In this document: positions 46,374-57,153 of the stretch, in pieces
Layout: each line of letters starts with the position of its first letter
Position numbering within the stretch: the first letter of the stretch is position 1
Assembly (NCBI RefSeq): GCF_030864355.1
Contig: NC_083393.1
Span: 3,038,001 to 3,102,000 of the forward strand
Reading direction: 5' to 3'
From: Cutaneotrichosporon cavernicola
Lineage: Eukaryota > Basidiomycota > Tremellomycetes > Trichosporonales > Trichosporonaceae
DNA length: 64,000 bases
Program-made: the position numbers and the translations under genes
Notes under the pieces: model-generated
What the model was told of the DNA's origin: nothing
The model's input: only the letters and a program-made list of their open reading frames with translations
Database searches by the model: none

Positions 46374-48504
46374 TACATTACGCTACGCATAGACAATGGA
46401 CTTTGTTCACGAAATGATGACTGTTAGGAGTTATAGAATGCATCGCATTGCAGGGAGGTGTGTAGGACGGGGGGGTATCGTTGTTGTCTGGACAGTGTGC
46501 AGTCTCAGTCAGTGCTGCAGTGCCACCTGTCCAGCTGTTGGATTGATTGATTCGAGACGAGACTGTTTCGTCATCATCCACTGCGGTCTCGAACTGGTCT
46601 CGGATCTGGGGTGGCAATAAAGACGTCGTGGTTCCAACAACGTTAAGCACAAACGCCATACGCCGTCTGAGCGCCTCAACATGATCTGAACCATGGGCCA
46701 GCCACTTAGGAAACTTGCATCCATACTAAAGCCCTACCCTACTAGCCCCACTTTGTACTGAACAATTTTTACCGCGGCTGAGCGAACTGTAATGATCTGC
46801 TCATTATTAGCCGTCGGCCGTCGATTCGCAATTGAAATGAGTTTGAGCGGGGCCGAAGAGTCTAACAGCCGAAGAGTCTATTTCAGACCATCTCAAGCAC
46901 CGCAAGCACCCCAAGAATACTTGGCGTTGATTTGGCCCAGCTTTGGGGCACAGTTTGATGGTTAAAGGTTCCATAGTCTTGTGTGTTTGGGCCTCGATTA
47001 TGCCCCGCATGTGTCAGATGGCCCTCAATTGTTGGCCGACCCGGCTAGATCTCACTGTGACTGGAACGAGAACAGCACCTGGCGGCCATCAAAGTCCGCC
47101 GCGTGCGGAGTGCTGGCTGTGATTGCGCCATGCTGGCCCTAGAGGGCAATTGAGCAAGGAAGGTGAACGCCTCTGGCATACTCTGGATCCCTTGGCGGGT
47201 TATTCCGGTCCAGTATAGTCGGGTCAATGCCGGGGCCGCCGTATACTATTCGTATACTAGGGCAAGGTTCACCGTTTCGTGGAGGCTATGAGGGCCAGAG
47301 TTTCGAGGTGCCTAGCCGAGTTGGCGCGTGCACGGCAAGAGCGGCCCGCCCCGCTGCACTGCGACCGAAGAGCGAATCATTCCCCCCTGCCCGCAGCATT
47401 TTGTTTCCGTTGGGTAACATGGCTGGGCCTCGGCATGAACCCTAGTCGTGAGTTGAGGCGTCGTATCCCGAAATAGCCCATTTAACGCAACACCCGCATT
47501 GGCGAATACGTCACTTTTACAGCACGGTTGCGCCACCGCACCGACTGCAAGGGACGGAGAGCCCAACAAACACGCACTTGACTTGAGCGTGTAGAATGTA
47601 GCGTTGGTTGAGCGCGTTCACATACCCCATACCAGGCTCTGGCGCGTCTCGCGTCTCAACGGGGCAACGGGACGACGGGCGACTGGGCACCGACCTGGCC
47701 CGCTCCCGCTCCGCTGGCACGACTGAGCGACGACATGCATCAATCAAGTGGGATCGAGCATCCATCATCATGTGTAGATGAGATGACGGGGGCTATCAAG
47801 GGGAGAGCGGGTTCCGGAAGTTCCAGATGAGGCCTTGAAATGCATTGGGCGATGGATTTGGGGTGAACAGAAAGGAACAATCCGATCTAGATCGACACAG
47901 CATGGGTCTAGAATCCGCTCGGGCCGCGTGCCAGGGATGGATCATGAACAGCGAATTAGTTTCATAAACCCCCGCCCACCGCAAAGCTGATGTGATGTGA
48001 TGTGATTGCGTTGCCTTGCGTTCCCTTGTGCGTTTCTATAGAACTGGGGTGGCCAGTTCTTGGTATTATCCAAATACAGAACTCACCATGTCTTGGCCCT
48101 GTATTCTGTATTCCCCAAACTCCCTGACCTTGAATTCAGCCTTGTGGCTGCAGTGGCTGTAATTCCATCGTTCACCCGTCCTCAGGGTCTCATCTCATTA
48201 ACCCCACCTACAAGGACCAAGGTTCATTCCCATACCCTGACATGACCGTTCCTCTCGTAGATGTCACTTTGCACCTTCCTTGCACCTTCCTTTGGACTTG
48301 TACCCTCTTTTCTTGTCCCATGATACTCGATGAGGCCCATCAGAAGAGCATAAATACTCTGTCACAACAGTCGCTTGTCCTCACTCTCACTTACTTTCTC
48401 TCTCTCTGCTTCAACACCACCGCTGGACGGTCATACACTCGCTCGTACCTTCTTTGTACTCGCCCATCACCACCACCACCACCACAAACCCAACCTCAAC
48501 TAAA
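46374..48504. other. 2.1 kb intergenic region before secreted protein gene
   Basis: No convincing gene is seen on either strand. It contains two spaced copies of GCCGAAGAGTCTA (46852-46864, 46868-46880) and ends in a short CT/CA-rich leader with a TATA-like site. The length is well above most gaps in the window, so a noncoding transcript or a large promoter is possible. Confidence 0.5.
48347..48354 (+). promoter_or_regulatory. TATA-like box
   Basis: GCATAAATACTC about 155 bp upstream of the secreted-protein ATG and just before a CT-rich leader. A TATA element suits a strongly regulated secreted protein gene. Confidence 0.45.
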
Positions 48505-49206
48505 ATGTTCTCCAAGACTATCATCTTCGCCGCGCTTGCCGCTCTCGCCGTCGCCGCCCCTACTCCCGAGTACGGCCGTCACCGCCAGGGTGGTCACCGT
48601 AACGGCGGTCACCACAACTGGAACGGCGACAACTCGGCGTCCACCAACTCGGGCAACGGCAGTGGCAACTCGGACAACGACTCGAGCAACAAGTGGTCGG
48701 GCTCGAACAACTCGAACAACCAGGACAACTCGACCAACCAGGACAATGGCAGCGCCACTTCCGAGAGCGCCACCACCTCGGCCGACCAGTCTCAGGAGAC
48801 CGGCTCCAACTCTGGTGCCCAGGTCGACGGCTCCAACTCGACCTCGTCGGGCCCCGCCGTCAGCGGTGGCTTCACCTCGATTGCTTCGTACTACGACATC
48901 TCCAACCCCTCTGAGAACGAGGGCGAGTCCGCCGGCTCGGTCGCCTGCTCTAGCACCAAGTACAGCAACAGTGACGCCATTGTCGCCATTGCCTCGCAGC
49001 AGTACAGCAGCTCGGTTTGCGGCAAGCAGGTTCGCATCACCGACCAGAGCACTGGCAACACTGTCGAGGCCACAATTGTCGACGAGTGCATGAGCTGCCA
49101 GAACAACCAGCTCGACCTCACCCCCTCGCTCTGGTCGCAGCTCCACGGCCAGAGCACCAGCGGCGAGAACGACGGCGAGTTCCCCATCAGCTGGGAGTAC
49201 ATCTAA
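48505..49206 (+). CDS. Secreted RlpA/expansin-like double-psi beta-barrel protein
   Basis: Single exon, 233 residues. An N-terminal signal peptide (MFSKTIIFAALAALAVAAP) precedes a His/Gly-rich stretch and a long Asn/Ser/Asp/Gln linker (about residues 35 to 125) likely to be O-glycosylated. The C-terminal 110 residues form a double-psi beta barrel: ASYYDISN, YSNSDAIVAIASQQY, CGKQVRITD, TVEATIVDECMSC and LDLTPSLWSQL. Four cysteines (AC, VC, EC, SC) match the fungal RlpA-like/barwin-like group. These proteins bind cell-wall polysaccharide; fungal members are often induced during development or host contact. Fungal members usually lack glycosidase activity; no function can be proved here. It is one of two intronless complete genes in the window. 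Confidence 0.88.
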   Translation: MFSKTIIFAALAALAVAAPTPEYGRHRQGGHRNGGHHNWNGDNSASTNSGNGSGNSDNDSSNKWSGSNNSNNQDNSTNQDNGSATSESATTSADQSQETGSNSGAQVDGSNSTSSGPAVSGGFTSIASYYDISNPSENEGESAGSVACSSTKYSNSDAIVAIASQQYSSSVCGKQVRITDQSTGNTVEATIVDECMSCQNNQLDLTPSLWSQLHGQSTSGENDGEFPISWEYI

Positions 49207-49729
49207 GCTGTGTCGTTGACGCGGGCTGGTCCCACCATAGTACATTGATTGTATTCTTCGCCCGCGATGGGCGAGCTCTAGACGAGCTCGTATCAGTTGT
49301 AGTAGCCGCTGCGCGGCGATGCACTGTAAACAGCAGATTGTTTGAGGGGCGGTGTCGGGCAGGATAGCGGGCCACTAGACGATGGCGAGGTCGTCTGGCT
49401 GGCAAGCTGGGATCGCACACTGTTTGTGGTCATGTTTCTGTGCCTGTCACGCAGTAAACATGAGGCAGTGAGGGAAGCGCTACCGTGCCATGTTCCTTGC
49501 ATCAACCAGCTTGTCAGCACGTCAGGACCATCAAGGCCGGCGGGGAGCGCTGACCCCGCTGTCTACGTAAGCAATCTCACCCCTGCAGACCAGCTGCCAA
49601 CTCTTGGCCGCCCTCAGCCGCCAGCCGCCAGCCGCGTCAGCACATTCTCCACAGCCCGATCAGTACGTGTATCATAAAGACGAATACCAACATTCGATCG
49701 AACTCTACCCCTCCCCACATTGCTACCAC
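49207..49729. other. Convergent gap with small hairpin
   Basis: A 523-bp region between two stop codons. A short inverted repeat (49272-49290, arms CGAGCTC and GAGCTCG, loop TAGAC) lies 66 bp after the secreted-protein stop. No exon is recognised. Confidence 0.5.
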
Positions 49730-50937
49730 CTATTTGCCGTTCCAGCTCGGCTTGACATATCCAAAGATCTGCGAGGTGAGGTTCGGCGGGCGCCACTGCC
49801 CGGTCGTCTCGGGCGCAGTGTTGTGCATCTGCTGCGCCTGCACATGGATAGGCGGCGGCGGCACAATCTTCGTCCCGATTGACGTGGGGTGGACGTATGC
49901 TGTCTGCTGCTGCTGCTGCTGCGGGGCCTGGTATCCCTGGTTTGCGCCGTGCTGTTGGCCGTATTGTTGCTGGCCCTGTTGGCCGTACTGTTGCTGGCCC
50001 TGTTGGCCGTACTGTTGCTGGCCCTGTTGGCCGTACTGTTGCTGGCCCTGTTGGCCGTACTGTTGCTGCTGGCCGTACTGTTGCTGGCCGTACTGTGGCG
50101 GCTGGTAGCCTGGACCGCCTGGCGGTGGCGCATACTGTCCCGGCTGAGCGTACTGCTGCTGCGCCGCGCCGTGCCACTCCGCCTGCTGGGCCGTCGCATG
50201 CTGCGGTCCCTGGTGGCCGTACGACGGAGGACCGCTGTGGTCGTGTGGCCGTGTGAATCCCGTCGGCCCGGAGGGCCGGTGTCCAGCCGCGTTGAGGGCC
50301 GCACCGGTGCGCGCGGCGGTGTGGCGGGAGCGGACGGAGCGGATCGCGCCGGAGAAGCGGGGGTACTGGCGTCAGCGGGAGCGAGAGCCGCGTAGCGGTG
50401 CGATCCAAGGGTAGAAAGATGAGAAGAGAAGAGAAAACTCACCTGCTGCTCTAGTTCGTCGAGCTTGCGCACAAGATAGTCCTGGGAATGCGTGTCGCTC
50501 ATGCTGGCATGCTCGGCGAACTGAGAAATGAATCGGGCCGCATCGTCATCCGAGCACCGCTGATCTCCCAGGGCGGCACTGAGGCGCGCGGCCGTCGTGA
50601 TGTCCTGTGGAGGCCACTCGGCACTGCGGTCAGTCAGCATTCCTCATGGCCAAAAGATCAAGCTCACGCTGCATTCGGCACAATCTTCTCAATCTTGTAC
50701 CGCTCGCGCACCTTGTCGAACTGCTGTGAAAAGCGGGGAAAGTCGGCCTCAAAGTGACCGAGCTTGCTTGCCATCATCTGGATGCTGCGCTGATTGCGGC
50801 TGTTGGCAACATAGTATCCCTTGATGATCTCGTACGCCTCACTGTTGTTAGTCCAAGCTATTGCGCCGCACTCACTCCTGCGTGGTGTTCTCATTGCGGA
50901 GGACCTGTTCGACGCCGCTGCTTGTGAGTGCTGCCAT
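49730..50937 (-). CDS. Unrecognised protein with Q/Y/G-rich prion-like tail
   Basis: Exons 50937-50876, 50841-50668, 50623-50443 and 50365-49730 give 350 residues. I do not recognise a family. The first 145 residues look folded and helical (VEQVLRNEN, EAYEIIKGYYVANSRNQRSI, FPRFSQQFDKVRERYKIEKI, ARLSAALGDQRCSDDDAARF, YLVRKLDELEQQ). The rest is low complexity: Pro/Gly/Gln/Tyr-rich with four YGQQGQQQ units from a 24-bp DNA repeat, a hexa-Gln run, and a conserved-looking end (GQWRPPNLTSQIFGYVKPSW). The last intron (77 nt) is needed to reach the Gln-rich frame; other frames of the same DNA give spurious Arg/Thr- or Leu-rich products. The last peptide could be a short binding motif. Confidence 0.75.
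49958..50095 (-). repeat. 24-bp coding minisatellite (YGQQGQQQ)
   Basis: About four 24-bp units plus a partial one, with near-perfect identity. Recently expanded repeats of this kind often vary in copy number between strains. Confidence 0.88.
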
Positions 50938-51211
50938 GGTAAAGTGGGAAAGCGGGAGAATGGGCAAGTGGGGGATGACAAGGTTGGTTTTGCAATGGGG
51001 TTGGGTTGTTTCGTGCTGCGGTCTTGGCGTCGATCGGATCAGTACGTCATTCAACACATTACACCGCCCATTTCCATCATTCTCCAATTCTCCTCAAACA
51101 GTCATCAACTCTTCACACCCACAATGCATCAAGTATGCTACAATACTCCGTCGCATGTATCCCCAATATCTAGACTCTCTCACCTCAAACTCTCCACTGA
51201 ACTGGTCACTG

Positions 51212-53267
51212 CTACCGCACACAGAAGAACGCCATGCCCTGCCGCGCCTCCGCAGTCGCAGCCTCAAGGTCGCGGTCGTCCGCAGTCGTCCACCGGTCCT
51301 CGGCCGGTATCGCCCCCGTGTCTCCATTCGCCGCACTGTACGCTGCCTCGAACCGCCTCTGGCGCGCGGCGAGGAGGAGCATGGGCCGCGGGTCCGCATG
51401 TCCCGTTAACACAACCAGGGCAGAGTTGAGAGGCAGAGACTCGTGTAGGCGGGTCAAGCGCGCGTCAAAGCGGGCGAGCGCAGCGTCGAGAACCTCTTCA
51501 TCTGCGTCCTCAGTCTTCATCCCCTCACTGCTCGTGTTCCAGTTCTGCACGTTTGCAAGGTCGGTCAGGCGCGCAAACACAAACTCGTGCTCGCCCACCT
51601 GCTCAGCGACCGCGTCGACGACCTCGTCGTCGTTCGTGCACGCGACGACGGTGGTGGCTTTTGCGCCAAACCACGCGCGCGGGTTACCGTAGTCGGCAAC
51701 GAGAGAGCGGCGCTCCTTGCCACCCGTCCGGTTGATGCGCTCAAAGACCGACTCAGAGTCGACGTTCGGGTCGCCAAAGTCCGGGCCGTGCTGCAGCTTC
51801 ATGCGGAGGAGGTCGACACACGCACGCGCGTCCTCGCGCGAGTCGTGCCCGTCAGCCCCGCCCTGGATCTCGCGCCCTAACCACTTCTTCGTCAGCCACT
51901 TGAGCGCTGGCTTGAACGGCGGTCCGCGCGCGTGCCGGTAGATATGGGTAGTGTCGATGATGAGAGGGTGGCGGATCTTGAGCGACGCCATGTCGCAGTC
52001 CAAGCTGTGTCCGAGGAGGATGGTGTGCGGCGTGATGATAGGATTGGGCCCAGTGACCAGCGCCTCCTGCACAGTCTCCAGCGTGTACTTTGCCTTGGCC
52101 ATGCGCTTCTCCGTCATACCTGACCACCTGGTGTCAGTTCCGGAATAAAACTAGAGCTCACTGAGTCACGTAGTCGGTCACAGGCTTCGGCGGGGTCACG
52201 AGTTCGTCAAACACGGCCTCGCCAGTCTCGAGGTCGACGACAGACACGCGTGCGAGCTCCTGTCCGTCCTCTGACAGCACCTGCGGTCAGCTCTTCTCCT
52301 TCATATGCTAATGTACCATCTCGCAATCGATCGCGCGGACGAGGTACTCATCACTGGGAGGTGGTCCCTGCGCCCGCGGCGTCTCGACCCATCCCTCGTC
52401 AGCGCGGACGTTACCCCTGGTGCGCTGCCCCGCCTCGTTGAGCTCGACGACCTTACGATCGCTCGCGGCCAACGTAACAGCGCCAGCTGAAGACCCTTGT
52501 GCGCCCATCTCAGCGCTCTCGCGTGCCTTGGCGAGGATCTCGGCGTCGCGGGCCGGAACGTCTCCGGGGATGAACACGCGGTCGCTGCTCTCAACATATG
52601 ACGGGAGGCGGTATCCGTTGGCGACCATCTCGTCAGGCGTGAGGACGTAGAGGAGCGGCGTCGAGTCGCGGCCCTTGACAAAACTCGAGCTGAGTTTCTT
52701 GATCTCGCCTTCGCGCTTCTTCCTCAGCGCCTCGGGGAGGGGCGCGCGCAGTAACGTGCCCATCACCGAGTGGAGACGGCGGTTGTCGCCTGGCGCACGC
52801 GTCGGACATCCATACGCCCACAACTTCTGGGCCATGGGGACGCGCGATCCCTCCGCTGCTGTACTGAAAGGTAGACGGTCATTGGGATTCAGCGACTCCA
52901 AGCCCAGGTGCTCTGGCAGAAGGCCGGACGCGAGCACAACAACAGTGTGCGTCACGGCCGAGTGATGCTGCCATTAGCGCTGGCGCGGAAATACCCACCT
53001 CGACCACAAGCCATTGCGGCTTCTGCGCCTCGGCCACAATGTACAGCGACAGATCGCGGATGTGCTGCTGTCAGTAATGCGCGTCCATTGACGCACCGCA
53101 ATCCCGATCCGCTTTGCCCCGGTAAAGTAGCCCGTATCGTAATGGAACTTGGGCCGGTGCCGGTCCATCTTGCGCTGCTTGCGCTTGCTAACGACGGTAA
53201 ACCCGTCATCTGCGTCTGATAATCTGCGCTTGTCCGACATGGTGGCTGATGTTTCGGACGCAGACAT
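51212..53267 (-). CDS. REX1/RNH70-type DEDDh 3'-5' RNA exonuclease
   Basis: Exons 53267-53097, 53064-52999, 52967-52317, 52280-52162 and 52127-51212 give 640 residues. The N-terminus (SKRKQRKMDRHRPKFHYD) is basic. The exonuclease domain is split by introns: AIDCEM supplies the first Asp-Glu pair, VLSEDGQELARVSVVD follows, then LLGHSLDCDMASLKI (Asp) and GGADGHDSREDARACVDLL (His-Asp). These are the DEDDh catalytic residues. Yeast REX1 trims 5S rRNA and tRNA 3' ends in the nucleus. After the domain the chain extends another 190 residues without a recognised fold. Introns are 31 to 36 nt; the first acceptor has a CAGCAG ambiguity that adds or removes one Gln. Confidence 0.88.
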
Positions 53268-54123
53268 GTTTGTGGTTGCTGCAGAGTGCTGCACGTCGTT
53301 TTCAACTTCTCGTCGTGACAAATAGATACACGTGACCGGATCAATCTCGGGAAAAGAGGTCGGTATCCACCCTGCAAATCTCGAGTGAAGAGTTGATTTA
53401 TTTTACAAACTACAGTGGAATAAAGGGACGGCTAACTGACACATCTCTCACGATGCATATTAAGTGGGGCAGAGCGGACCATGGGCACCTTGTAGCGTTC
53501 ACCTCTATCACTCCGACCAGAACAGAGTTGACCACTATTGAGTTGTAGATCAACTGTGGGCTGTTTTATGCGATACGTTCCGCGGCTCCTGATTCCAATG
53601 GCGGTCAGTCTATCTGCAGGAATAGTACCACGATTGAGATCATCAAGCCCATTTGCCATCTTCTCATGGTCGATCCTCACGATCAGCTTGCGACTGCCAT
53701 CACGGGCGGCACATTAGCCCCACTTGGGCTTACCGGATGAAGGTTTCCTACCAACCGAGCTTGTTCCACGGCCTCGCGAGTGCGCAGCGAGAGGCCGCAT
53801 GGGGACAGGAGGAGGATTGCAGATGCGGACCATGGCGTATCGGTTGCGCGCTCGAGCTCCTCGACGTTCATGTGGTCGTCGTCCCCGTCGCTCCCCAACC
53901 CCTCATCGCTGTTGCGGCCCTCGAGTCTGAGAGAGAGGCATGGGGTAACTCCAGGTCAGATTGCTGCCCAGTAGCAGCGGGAGGACTCTTGAGGGCGACG
54001 CAGGGACAGAGTGGGCAGTCGAGAATCACAAAGCTCAAAGTCGAGTTCGGTGATGTCACGTGTCGGGAGATACTTCGGATGTACGCAAGATGAGCGGACT
54101 CGACGCGACGCGACCGTCTGAAC
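53268..54123. other. Divergent gap with possible unresolved minus-strand exons
   Basis: An 856-bp region between REX1-type and MGS1 start codons. The minus strand has a stop-free stretch ending at 53432 that contains KLIVRIDHEKMANGLDD and an acidic stretch near 53890. I could not join these with good splice sites, so no gene is called. Confidence 0.4.
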
Positions 54124-56191
54124 ATGTGTCAACAAACATTACTCCACAAAGCCAACGCCATGACTGCTAAAAGGCAGGCCGACGTCGTCACTTGTCCCGT
54201 CTGTGAGCGCAGCGTCCCAGCCCCGGAGATCAACCTCCACCTCGACCTGCGGTGTCCCGGTCCTGCGGCTGGCCCATCCTCGCCACTACCGGCGGGTGGT
54301 TCGCAACGCTCACTGGTGGACATGACGCAAGCTGAGACACCGCCAGCTCGAGCCCCGGCGCCTATGTTTCAGTCGCGATCGGCGTCTCAGAGCAACGGTA
54401 AGGCTGGCGCCAAACGCGCGCCGCTGTCCGAGCTTCCACGGGAGGATAAGAAGCCGCGCATCAACGCGCTCAAGGCCGCCCAGCCGTAAGCTCAGAAGAC
54501 GTCGACGTAACTGACCTCAGACTCGCAGAACGCTCGCGGCCGACAACGCTATCGGAATACGTCGGGCAGGGAGATCTCGTGGGCCCAGGTAGCCTGTTGC
54601 GGGCGCGCATTGAGGCGGGTGACGGCGTGGGAAGCTGTATCCTGTGGGGTCCACCAGGTAGCGGCAAGACGTAAGTTTCTTATTCCTTATCTGCCTTCTG
54701 GCTGACAGACAGGACTCTGGCGCGACTCATTGCTCGCAACGCAAACGCAGACTTCAAAGAGCTGTCGGCAACCAGCTCGGGTACAGCGGATGTGCGTCAG
54801 GTGTTTGAACAGGCCAAGAACGGCCTGTCCTTGACCGGCCGGTGAGCTGCACCTCCCAGCGTGACTGACGGCAGGAAGACGATTATGATGGTTGACGAGA
54901 TCCATCGCTTCACGCGCCCACAACAGGACCTGTTCCTCCCCTACGTCGAGAACGGGTGGGTGCAGCTGATCGGCGCGACGACCGAGAACCCATCGTTCAA
55001 GGTGAACGGCGCGTTGCTCTCACGGTGCCAAGTATTCACGCTGGCCAAACACACAGTCGAGGACCTGGAGAAGATCCTCACCAACGCGCTAAAAGGCGTA
55101 TCTGACCCACCGCGGCTGCCCAACCCGCTGATTTCCTTCCTGGCGGAAGTAGCGGACGGCGACGCAAGGCAGGCCCTCAACGGCTTCGAACTGGCGCTGC
55201 AGGTGTGCGCCATGCCCGTGCAGACGACGTTGGACGAGGATGACGATCCGGAATCAGCGCTGGCGAAGCGTGACGAGCAGCTCATGGAGTCTGTACGTCG
55301 CGGGCTTCGCAAGGGATATAATCGCAGCGGAGACGAGCGATACGACATGATCTCGGCACTCCACAAGTGTATCCGTGGGAGCGACGGATCAGCTGCGATG
55401 TACTGGCTAGGTACGCAAGGATTGTCTCGGCAATGCTGACTTACAGCTCGGATGCTGGAAGGTGGAGAAGATCCGCTGTACATCGCACGGCGACTTGTCG
55501 TCGTTTCGTCTGAGGACGTAGGGTTGGCGAACAACGAAGCTCTACCACTCGCTATCGCCACATATCAAGCGTGCCAGTTCATTGGTATGCCAGAGTGCCG
55601 CATCAACCTGGCGGTGAGTTCTGATGATTCGAACGCAAACTGACCTCCAGCATCTGGTCGCATACCTCAGCGAGAGTCCCAAATCGACTCGCTCTTACAC
55701 GGCCTACAACCGCGCTGCACAGCTGGCTCATCAAGCTCCACTTCCTCCCGTCCCACTCCAAGTCTGCAACGCCCCGACCAAGACCATGAAACAGCTGGGC
55801 TACGGTCGCGGCTACACGTACAACCCAGGCTATGCAGTGAGCACCCCGCCCTCCCTCCCATCGCTGACTCCAGCACCCCGTTACGAACGACTACCTCCCA
55901 CGTGACCTGCAGAAGAACTCGTCACTCCTACCGGTGCCAGCGACGCAGAGCATCCTGCGAACGGCCTTGGTTGAGGAGGACGATAAGATGTGGGACGAGG
56001 GCAAACTGAAAGAGTGGGAGGACGACTGCAACGGCGGCGCGCCGTGGCCTGGGCGTGCAGTGAGGGACGCGAGACTCATGCGCGGCGAGGCCGTCCACCG
56101 GAATTCCCAGCAGAGCGGTGATGATACGCTTCTGGCACACGGAACAGATAGTCAGCCCGAAGGCAGGCAACAAGTGGAGTGGAGCCGGTAG
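54124..56191 (+). CDS. MGS1: MGS1/WRNIP1 replication-fork AAA+ ATPase
   Basis: Exons 54124-54485, 54521-54670, 54713-54841, 54875-55410, 55447-55613, 55651-55836 and 55874-56191 give 615 residues. A UBZ-like zinc finger lies near the N-terminus ([18 protein letters not shown], then Arg-Cys). The ATPase core shows [17 protein letters not shown], Walker A GPPGSGKT, Walker [10 protein letters not shown], the sensor GATTENPSF and ALLSRCQVF. The C-terminal MgsA/RarA tetramerisation region has [36 protein letters not shown] and LPRDL. This factor acts at stalled forks with ubiquitinated PCNA. The first ATG is 54124; 54160 ([10 protein letters not shown]) fits the family start better and is equally possible. 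Introns are 33 to 42 nt. It ends 106 bp from the complex I gene stop. Confidence 0.94.
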
Positions 56192-56297
56192 CTGTCATGA
56201 ATCTCTATGCCAGCCGTACCGCTCCCGGGCCGAGATCCAGTCCTATGCCACGCTTAGCACAGCACTTTCCTTCACGTTTGCATTCTGCTCCTTATGT

Positions 56298-56809
56298 CTA
56301 AGCGTCCTCGTAGCCAGTCGTTGGGCGGCGGGGACGGTCGGGCACTGCGTGTCAGCCGTCGCGTCTGGACTCGGTCACCATCCTGTACGGCTCTGGAACC
56401 CTACAGGATTGCCTTGCATCGACCGTCGCGTATACTCACGGGGATAGGTGGTAGGAACGCGGTTCGCGGGCTGCCAGCCCATGGGCTTGCGGATGGGGGG
56501 GACGCCGAACACAAGCGCGGGGCCTGGAATCAGCGACGGTTCTCTGTACGTGTTGCAGTCGCATCCCACAATCTCTCTTCCGCCAAGACTCACCCGCAAA
56601 CCCGATGACGAGCGAGTAGAAGATGACGGGCTGCTCGTGCGCAGTGCGTTGCTGGACGTCAGCTGATGATCATGAGGCGCTAGCTGCACGCAATTTCAGC
56701 GCCCGCAAAGCCAGCACAAGAGATGACGCGAGCATCGTTGCACTGTGGGACACTAGATTGGGTCATGCGCGAAGCGTGGACGTACCATGGCGCGGTAGAG
56801 GCCGGACAT
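56298..56809 (-). CDS. NUO9.5: NADH:ubiquinone oxidoreductase 9.5 kDa subunit
   Basis: Exons 56809-56786, 56651-56594, 56523-56440 and 56344-56298 give 70 residues. Joined, the protein reads MSGLYRAMQRTAHEQP, VIFYSLVIGFAGPALVFGVP, PIRKPMGWQPANRVPTTYP and LPDRPRRP. This is the fungal complex I 9.5 kDa (NDUFA3-like) pattern: an aromatic N-terminus, EQP-V-FYS, one membrane helix, GxxPP-R and PTTYPLP. It should be a single-pass inner-membrane accessory subunit of the proton-pumping arm. No exon is longer than 84 nt, so a simple open-frame search misses the gene. Introns are 134, 70 and 95 nt, longer than typical here, with GCTGACGTCCAG, GCTGATTCCAG and GGCTGACACGCAG acceptors. Confidence 0.87.
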
Positions 56810-57153
56810 GGTGAGCGGAGTGTTGGAGAAGGTGGTTGGGCCGCGTCCGAGATGGTCGGATGAGGGACGGGTTTCATCTTTCCCACGGTGGTTTCGCGTG
56901 ACCTCCACTTGAAAGTCATAGCCACTACGATGAAAGACAAAACACATATACACAGGATTCACATCTCTAACTCTATCGACTAATATGGACGGGGACTAAT
57001 AACAGGACCGCGTGGGCGGAATGTCTGGGAACGATGCTTACTTCGACCTCCTCTTCGAGGCATTGCTGTCAAATGAACAGGGTTGGGCTATGGTGATGGA
57101 GGTGGAGGGGGGAAGCTGTTATCAGCAGGTCAGCTGCAACGTTAACTCTCGCA

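Noticed and set aside
49879..50395. Leu/Ala/Val-rich and Cys/Trp-rich plus-strand frames
   Set aside because: Frame-shifted shadows of the 24-bp repeat encoding YGQQGQQQ on the minus strand.
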